A DNA stretch of 19,666 nt from Streptosporangiaceae bacterium (GTDB lineage Bacteria; Actinomycetota; Actinomycetes; Streptosporangiales; Streptosporangiaceae): assembly GCA_030039095.1 (NCBI GenBank), contig JASHQP010000751.1, positions 1 through 19,666 on the forward strand. The letters run 5' to 3'. The notes beneath the pieces were generated by a model, which had not been told where the DNA came from, ran no database searches, and was given only the letters and a program-made list of their open reading frames with translations. Position 1 is the stretch's first letter. Every line of letters begins with the position of its first letter. Below are positions 14,884-19,666 of this stretch, one piece after another. Position numbers and translations under genes: made by a program.

Positions 14884-16464
14884 ATGCAGCCGCCCGACCA
14901 GGAACCCGTACTCCATGATGCGGCCATTTCCGGCGTACGGCGGCGAAGGTTCCTCGCCGCGAGCGGGGGCGCGCTCGCCGGCGCCGGTGCGCTCACCCTG
15001 GCCCGGCCGGCCGGTGCCGACGCGGCCGTGGCTGGGTCGTTCGCCGCAGGCGGGCGATACCGGATCTACCCCAGTGACCCCCGTTACGGCACCATGCGGA
15101 TGGGCTTCAACCGGCGCTGGGTTGGCGCCCCCGCCTACATTCAGCTGGTCAACAATGCCGACGATACGGTCCAAGCCGTCCAGCGGGCGCTCGATGCGGG
15201 CCTGCGCATTACCGTGCGCGGTGGAGGCCACTGCTACGAGAACTTCTCGTCGGGTAATTATGGCGGCGCAATCATCGACCTGAGCAATATGCAGAACGTC
15301 TACATGGACCGTCCCGGCCGGGTGTGCGTGGAAGGCGGTGCCACCTTATGGAATGTGTACGAGACGCTTTTCAAGAACTACAACCTGGCGCTGCCCGGCG
15401 GGTCCTGCTATTCGGTCGGGGTGGGTGGCCACATCGTCGGCGGCGGGTACGGGCTGCTGTCCAGGCAGTTCGGGCTCGTCGTCGACTACCTGTCCGGGGT
15501 TGACGTCGTGTGCGTGAACCGGCACGGCCAGGCCCGGCTGGTTCGCGCCCGCAAGGGCGACCCGAAGACCGAGTGGCTGCTGTGGGCGCACACCGGCGGC
15601 GGCGGGGGCAACTTCGGCATCGTCACCGCGTACTACTTCACCGGCCTGCCGAACCCGCCCGAGCAGGTGCGGGTCGCGATCACGACGTGGCAGTGGAGCC
15701 AGCTCAGCCCGGAGGGCTTTGCGACGCTGCTGCGCAACTTCGGGAACTTCATGCAGGCCAACAGCTCTCCGTCGAGCCCTTATGCGCACCTGTTCGCGCT
15801 GCTTCACGCGAACCACAAGTCGGCGGGCAAGATCTCACTGACCACCCAGGTGGCCGGGCCCGCGTTCGGCCTGCTCGATACGTTCCTCGCGCAGCTCAGC
15901 GCCGGCGTCGGCGCCAAGGCGGTGACCGGGCCCGACGTCACGCTCCCCTGGCTCCAGGCCACCCAGTGGCTGAACGGATCGGGGCGCAACCAGCGCGGCA
16001 AGTACAAGTCCTCGTACATGAAGGCGCCGTTCCCTGAGCAGCAGATCCGGGCCATCTATGCCGCGCTGAACGACGACAGTTACAGCAATCCGCAGGCGCT
16101 GCTGCAGATCGACTCCTACGGATGCCAGGTGAACGCCGTGGCACCGCACGCCACCGCTGTGCCGCAACGCTCGTCGATCATGAAGCTGCAGTACCAGACC
16201 TACTGGCCGTACGCGGCGGATGACGAGTACAACCTGCGCTGGATCAACGACTTCTACGCCAGGGTTTACGCGCCGACCGGCGGCGTTCCGGTGTCCAACC
16301 GCGTCACCGACGGCTGCTTCATCAACTACCCCGACGTCGACCTGCCGGCCAGCTGGCCCACCCTCTACTACAAGAGCGGCTACCGCGCCCTGCAGGTCGT
16401 CAAGGCCCAATGGGATCCGCGCAACGTTTTCAACCACGCGCAGTCGATCGTGCCGGCCCGGTGA
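14884..16464 (+). CDS. Tat-exported FAD-linked oxidase, berberine-bridge-enzyme type
   Basis: This 526-aa protein carries a twin-arginine signal (RRRRFLAASGG, residues 19-29) and a hydrophobic stretch with probable cleavage near residues 45-48, so it is exported folded with its cofactor. The FAD-binding PP/VAO domain has RGGGHCYE with H116 and PGGSCYSVGVGGH with C175. These are the two attachment residues of bicovalent flavoproteins. The C-terminal BBE element is WDPRNVFNHAQSI. Relatives oxidise sugars, alkaloids or polyketide sugars (aclacinomycin oxidase, hexose oxidases) and release hydrogen peroxide. AAAGGAG lies 9 nt before the ATG. The substrate is unknown. Its stop is 10 nt from that of the convergent monooxygenase. 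Confidence 0.9.
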   Translation: MQPPDQEPVLHDAAISGVRRRRFLAASGGALAGAGALTLARPAGADAAVAGSFAAGGRYRIYPSDPRYGTMRMGFNRRWVGAPAYIQLVNNADDTVQAVQRALDAGLRITVRGGGHCYENFSSGNYGGAIIDLSNMQNVYMDRPGRVCVEGGATLWNVYETLFKNYNLALPGGSCYSVGVGGHIVGGGYGLLSRQFGLVVDYLSGVDVVCVNRHGQARLVRARKGDPKTEWLLWAHTGGGGGNFGIVTAYYFTGLPNPPEQVRVAITTWQWSQLSPEGFATLLRNFGNFMQANSSPSSPYAHLFALLHANHKSAGKISLTTQVAGPAFGLLDTFLAQLSAGVGAKAVTGPDVTLPWLQATQWLNGSGRNQRGKYKSSYMKAPFPEQQIRAIYAALNDDSYSNPQALLQIDSYGCQVNAVAPHATAVPQRSSIMKLQYQTYWPYAADDEYNLRWINDFYARVYAPTGGVPVSNRVTDGCFINYPDVDLPASWPTLYYKSGYRALQVVKAQWDPRNVFNHAQSIVPAR

Positions 16465-16477
16465 CGGGGGCCCGTCA
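16462..16477. terminator. Short bidirectional hairpin spanning both convergent stop codons
   Basis: TGACGG-GGGC-CCGTCA is a perfect six-base-pair hairpin with a four-base loop. Its outer bases are the TGA stop of the FAD oxidase on the plus strand and the TGA stop of the NtaA-type monooxygenase on the minus strand. No T-run follows. It could stop transcription from both sides, but it is short. Confidence 0.35.
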
Positions 16478-17797
16478 GCCTCTCCTCACGGCTGGCCGGG
16501 GCAGGCCGGCGTGGTCGCGCAGGGTCGTTCCGGCGTACTCGGTCCGGGCGATGCCGCGGGCCTGCAGGATCGGCACCACGTGGTCGACGAACGCGTCGAG
16601 CTGGCCGGGCAGCACGTTGGGCATGATCGTGAACCCGTCGCACGCACCGGCCTCCCACCAGCCGGTGACCAGCGCGGCCATGCCCTCGGGCGTCCCGGTG
16701 TAGTCCAGCCCGCCGGGAAGGGCAGACAGCCGCCGGGCCACGTCCCGGAACGTGGCGGCGGGATCCTCGGCGGCCATCTTGTAGATGGATGCGCCGAAGC
16801 TCGTCTTCGGCGCGCTGGCCAGGATCCCGGGCGGGAACGGCACGTCGGGGTCGATGGCGGTGTAGTCCAGGCCCGCCAGGTTCGCCAGGTTCCGCCAGCG
16901 GAACTCGCCGCTGGCCGCGGCCTCCAGATCGGCCCTGAGCGCCGCGGCCTCGGCGTCGGTGCCGCCGAGCAGGAACGACAGGCCGGGCAGGACCCGCACC
17001 TGGTCCGGGTCCCTTCCGAATCCCGAGGCCTGGGAGCGCAGGTTATGCCGGAACGAGACGCCCGCCTCGATACCGGCCAGCGGGGTGAACACGGCGTCGG
17101 CGTACCGCGCGGCCAGGGCGATGCCCGGCGGAGAGGAGCCGGCCTGGGTGAGGAACGGGTGTCCCTGAGGTGAGCGGGGAAACGGCAGGTAGCTCGCGAC
17201 GTCGAAGTGGGTGCCGTGGTGCCGGGGCGGGTGCAGCCTGGCCGGGTCGGCCCACTGGCCGGCCTGCCGCGACACGACAGCCGCGTCGTCGTCCCAGGCG
17301 TCCCAGAGCTCGAGCACCACCTCGACGTATTCTCCGGCCCGCTGGTACCGGTCGGCCGCCGGCGGATGGGGCTGATCACCGAAGTTGCCCGCGGCGGCGG
17401 GTTCCACGGTGGTGACGATGTTCCACCCGGCCCGCCCGTTGCTCAGGAAGTCCAGCGTGGCCACGCGCCGGGCGACGTCCCACGGAAAGCTGTAGGTGGT
17501 GGACGCGGTGGCGATGAGCCCGACCTGCTCGGTCGCGGCCGCCACCGAGGACAGCAGCATCAGCGGGTCGAGGCCGGCGCCGGGCAGGTACTCGGACCGG
17601 AACTCGGCCACGCCGGGACTGTCCGGCAGGAAGATCGAGTCGAGCACCCCTCGTTCGGCGGTCCGGGCCAGGCCGATGTAGTAGCGCGGGTCCAGCACGC
17701 TGGCCGGGTCGGCGGCCGAGACCCGCCAGGCGGCCTCGTGATAGCCAGAGTTGCGCAGATAGACGTTCAGGTTCAGGAACCGGCGTTCGGTGGTCAA
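16475..17797 (-). CDS. NtaA/SnaA/DszA-family FMN-dependent monooxygenase
   Basis: This 440-aa protein has the normal length of the nitrilotriacetate/dibenzothiophene-sulfone monooxygenase branch of the luciferase-like family. Features are FLNLNVYLRNSGYHEAAWR at the start, AERGVLDSIFLPDS, and the flavin-pocket segment WDVARRVATLDFLSNGRAGWNIVTT. After this come AAAGNFG, then PFLTQAGSSPPGIALAARYADAVF. It would oxidise an amine, sulfone or related substrate using FMNH2 and O2, with reductant from a separate flavin reductase. The start is TTG at 17797, supported by GAGGAG at 17808-17803. The TTG overlaps the upstream ferritin-like gene's TGA as TTGA. No reductase lies next to it; the CE1759-type reductase at 11495-12178 is the nearest. 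Confidence 0.9.
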   Translation of the reverse strand: MTTERRFLNLNVYLRNSGYHEAAWRVSAADPASVLDPRYYIGLARTAERGVLDSIFLPDSPGVAEFRSEYLPGAGLDPLMLLSSVAAATEQVGLIATASTTYSFPWDVARRVATLDFLSNGRAGWNIVTTVEPAAAGNFGDQPHPPAADRYQRAGEYVEVVLELWDAWDDDAAVVSRQAGQWADPARLHPPRHHGTHFDVASYLPFPRSPQGHPFLTQAGSSPPGIALAARYADAVFTPLAGIEAGVSFRHNLRSQASGFGRDPDQVRVLPGLSFLLGGTDAEAAALRADLEAAASGEFRWRNLANLAGLDYTAIDPDVPFPPGILASAPKTSFGASIYKMAAEDPAATFRDVARRLSALPGGLDYTGTPEGMAALVTGWWEAGACDGFTIMPNVLPGQLDAFVDHVVPILQARGIARTEYAGTTLRDHAGLPRPAVRRG

Positions 17798-18666
17798 CAG
17801 GACTCCTCAGCAGGACGGCCGGGTGGCTCAGCCCATCCCACCACCGGCCCGCCCGCCGGTGAGCCCGGGGAGCTAACTAACTCGTGGCTGGCGCGCGCGG
17901 GCGCCGGGCCGCCCAGGGCGTTGCGGCGGGCCGGCATGCGCAGGGAGACCATGCGCCGCCAGCCCGCGAGCCGGTCATACGCGTAGACAGCCTGCGCACC
18001 GGCGGTCAGGATGGCCAGCTTCGCGCGGGGCCAGCCCAGAATCCGGCCCAGGTGGGTCATGACGGCCGTGGTCACGTCCCGGTATACGGCGATTTCGGCC
18101 ATCGCGGTCTCGTGCAGTTCGCGCCGGATGACGTCCCCGTGCCCGGCCGCGGCCAGCCGTAGCAATTCCTCGTTGCAGTAGGCCAGGTGGTTGTCCTCGT
18201 CGGCCGAAATCATCCGGATGGCCCGGCCGACGTCCGGGCGTGAGCCCACGTATTTACGCAATGTCCGCATCTGCTCGCTGGCACGCTGCTCGGTCACCCG
18301 GCTGTGGGCCAGATACGTGACGATGTCCTGCTCGGTGAGCGGCCGTTCCTGCCGCAGCCGGGCATGCGCCAGGCCGATGCCCGCGTGCTCCAGCCGCACC
18401 GTGTAGTCCGCGTCAGCGGGAACGTCCACCGGCTGCAGGCCGCGCTTGCGCAGCAGCGCGGCGAAGATACGGCCGTGCTTGTCCTCGTCGGCGCCGTGGC
18501 GGGCGATCTTGGGCGCCAGGTCGCGCTCGGACGGCGGCACCAGCGCCGCGATCCGGCCGTTCTCCCATCCTCCCTGCGACTCGTCACTGGCGGCGATGGA
18601 GCAAAACAACCGGAACGCCTCGTCGTTATCGAAAATCTCCTCGAGGATCGACCGCGGAGAAAGCAT
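17794..18666 (-). CDS. Ferritin-like diiron protein
   Basis: This 290-aa, largely helical protein shows the complete diiron pattern E...ExxH...E...ExxH: E35 (GGWENGRI), E61-x-x-H64 (ADEDKHGRIF), E126 (SRVTEQRASEQ) and E157-x-x-H160 (ADEDNHLAYC). This is the metal site of ferritin-like oxidases. A third ligand-like helix, ETAMAEIAVYRDV, follows, and the last ~35 residues are a Pro/Gly-rich tail. Diiron proteins of this fold activate or remove O2 or peroxide, or oxidise substrates. Which applies here is unknown, and I do not recognise a named subfamily. The ATG at 18666 follows GGAGGG by about 8 nt. Its stop overlaps the TTG of the NtaA-type monooxygenase by 4 nt, so the two should be made together. 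Confidence 0.8.
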   Translation of the reverse strand: MLSPRSILEEIFDNDEAFRLFCSIAASDESQGGWENGRIAALVPPSERDLAPKIARHGADEDKHGRIFAALLRKRGLQPVDVPADADYTVRLEHAGIGLAHARLRQERPLTEQDIVTYLAHSRVTEQRASEQMRTLRKYVGSRPDVGRAIRMISADEDNHLAYCNEELLRLAAAGHGDVIRRELHETAMAEIAVYRDVTTAVMTHLGRILGWPRAKLAILTAGAQAVYAYDRLAGWRRMVSLRMPARRNALGGPAPARASHELVSSPGSPAGGPVVGWAEPPGRPAEESC

Positions 18667-18731
18667 TCCAAATCACCCTCCGGTGAGCAGCTTCTCGCTT
18701 CTCACCGTCGCGCCGAGGGGGTCATCTGGCA

Positions 18732-18872
18732 TCACACGGAGCGGGCGATCCCTGCCTGCGGGGCAGCCGGCAGCTTGTCCGGTCCCGCGGCCTTCAGCGC
18801 GTCCGTGAGCTGGGCCCGCGTGGTGATCCCGAGCTTCGGGAACAGGTGGTACAGGTGGGATCCGACCGTCCG
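18732..18872 (-). pseudogene. LuxR-type regulator, C-terminal HTH fragment
   Basis: The minus-strand frame ending at TGA 18732-18734 contains RTVGSHLYHLFPKLGITTRAQ and LTDALKAAG. This is the recognition helix and last helix of a LuxR/NarL HTH domain. Upstream of RTVGSHL the similarity ends at about 18872, where plus-strand acetamidase sequence begins. The whole sensor part and the first HTH helices are gone. It has no start of its own that would give a sensible protein, so it is a remnant. Confidence 0.7.
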
Positions 18873-19155
18873 GCGGCGCGGTGGGTGTTCGGCGACGTGC
18901 ACACCCACGGCGGGAACCTTGTGCTGCGCGACCTGACCGCCGGCAGCCACCTGTTCCTGCCCGTCGCCAAGGCGGGGGCCCGGGTGTGGACCGGTGACGT
19001 GCACGCGCTGCAGGGCGACGGGGTCGTCGACCAGACCGCGATCGAAACCGCGGCTGAGAACCTCGAAGTCCGCTACGACCTGCACAAGTCGGTGCCGCTG
19101 CCGGGCCCGCTCGGCGAGACCGACAGCTCCTGGATCGTCGTCGCGGCGGGACGTG
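18873..19155 (+). pseudogene. Acetamidase/formamidase internal fragment
   Basis: About 93 codons on the plus strand resemble the middle of acetamidase/formamidase proteins: WVFGDVHTHGGNLVLRDL, AGSHLFLPVAKAGARVWTGD and VHALQGDGVVDQTAIETAAE, then SSWIVVAA. GDxHAxQGDGxV is the family's conserved metal/catalytic region. Relatives have roughly 300 residues, so both the beginning and the end are missing. The piece is bounded by the LuxR fragment at about 18872 and by the P-type ATPase tail from about 19155. The open frame runs on to 19325 only because it is antisense to the ATPase gene. It is not a functional gene. Confidence 0.7.
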
Positions 19156-19666
19156 GCGGATTACCCGGCGTACTGTCGGCCCGGCCGGGGCGGACACCCG
19201 GTCTGAAGCGGCGCAGCCGCAGGCTGTTGGACACCACGAACACCGAGCTGAAACCCATCGCGGCGGCGGCGATCAGCGGGTTCAGGAACCCCAGCGCGGC
19301 CAGCGGGATCGCGGCGGCGTTGTAGCCGAATGCCCAGAACAGGTTGCCCTTGATCGTGGCGAGCGTGCGCCGCGACAGCGCGATCGCGTCCGGCACGGCG
19401 AGCAGGTCGCCGCGGACCAGCGTCAGGTCGGCCGCCTCGATCGCGGCGTCGGTCCCGGTGCCCATCGCCAGGCCGAGGTCGGCCTGGGCGAGCGCGGCGG
19501 CGTCGTTGACGCCGTCGCCGGCCATCGCCACCACGCACCCGGACTGCTGCAGCCTCCTGACCACGTCCGCCTTGCCGGCCGGGAGCACCCCGGCGAACAC
19601 CTCGCCGATGCCGGCGGCCGCGGCGACCGCCCGGGCGGCGCGGTCGTTGTCCCCGGTGAGCAGCAC
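19073..19666 (-). CDS. Heavy-metal (copper-type) P1B ATPase, C-terminal part (partial)
   Basis: The gene enters from the right edge of the window, so its start and most of its domains are outside. The visible 197 residues hold the end of the catalytic P domain: TGDN, then the hinge motif [24 protein letters not shown]. The last two membrane helices follow ([18 protein letters not shown] and [16 protein letters not shown]), then NSLRLRRF, the usual end of CopA-type exporters. These pumps expel Cu+ (or Zn/Cd in relatives) from the cytoplasm. The metal-choosing CPx motif lies outside the window, so copper is inferred from the C-terminal pattern. Residues after about 154 (43 in all) are not family-like. 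They are read through the antisense acetamidase remnant, so the native stop was probably lost at the breakpoint. Confidence 0.85.
   Translation of the reverse strand: MLLTGDNDRAARAVAAAAGIGEVFAGVLPAGKADVVRRLQQSGCVVAMAGDGVNDAAALAQADLGLAMGTGTDAAIEAADLTLVRGDLLAVPDAIALSRRTLATIKGNLFWAFGYNAAAIPLAALGFLNPLIAAAAMGFSSVFVVSNSLRLRRFRPGVRPGRADSTPGNPPRPAATTIQELSVSPSGPGSGTDLCRS

Noticed and set aside
18846..19325. A 159-codon plus-strand gene
   Set aside because: Only about 93 codons resemble acetamidase and the family's beginning and end are missing; the rest is antisense to the ATPase and LuxR remnants.
1..19666. tRNA, rRNA, CRISPR arrays, insertion sequences or attachment sites
   Set aside because: Read by eye for cloverleaf ends, regularly spaced repeats and transposase or integrase motifs; nothing convincing was seen, although small or degraded elements could be missed without a search tool.

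Overview
The window is very GC-rich, shows actinobacterial codon use, uses GTG and TTG starts beside ATG, and has several leaderless or overlapping start sites. This fits a high-GC actinomycete (a Streptosporangiales- or Streptomyces-like lineage; genus not determinable). No rRNA, tRNA, CRISPR array, transposase or integrase was recognised. The content looks like a metabolic accessory region rather than a phage or island with its own mobility genes.

Layout. (1) 1-2115, plus strand: the end of an FGGY sugar kinase and a thiamine-diphosphate enzyme, followed by a 60-nt near-perfect hairpin. (2) 2465-5049: a GT-B/GT9-like glycosyltransferase, an internally deleted amidohydrolase pseudogene (minus), and a GH26-type lipoprotein. 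(3) 5099-5628: an ArsR-type regulator, probably leaderless, overlapping a YbaK-family gene that is cut off mid-domain. (4) 11242-5624, minus strand: an uptake and oxidation operon of a family-5 substrate-binding lipoprotein, two DppB/DppC-type permeases and a Baeyer-Villiger monooxygenase. It is preceded by a good promoter and a potentially structured leader RNA. (5) 13844-11495, minus strand: a tightly overlapping three-gene operon of a CE1758-type luciferase-like monooxygenase, a MarR regulator and a CE1759-type FMN reductase, with a candidate MarR operator on its promoter. (6) 14685-13939 minus and 14884-16464 plus: a YoaK/DUF1275 membrane protein diverging from a Tat-exported, bicovalent FAD oxidase. 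(7) 18666-16475, minus strand: a diiron ferritin-like protein translationally coupled (TTGA) to an NtaA/DszA-type monooxygenase. (8) 18732-19666: remnants of a LuxR regulator and an acetamidase, then the C-terminal end of a copper-type P-type ATPase.

How it may work together (inference). Four flavin oxidoreductases, a dedicated FMN reductase, a binding-protein uptake system and a diiron protein lie within 13 kb. This suggests uptake and oxidative breakdown of an organic compound, perhaps an organosulfur, amine or ketone-containing substrate. The substrate cannot be read from the sequence. Four gene remnants with clean breakpoints show that the region has been repeatedly rearranged.

The most interesting unexplained items are the coupled ferritin-like/LLM pair, the three-way-junction leader in front of the uptake operon, and the 60-nt hairpin after the ThDP gene.
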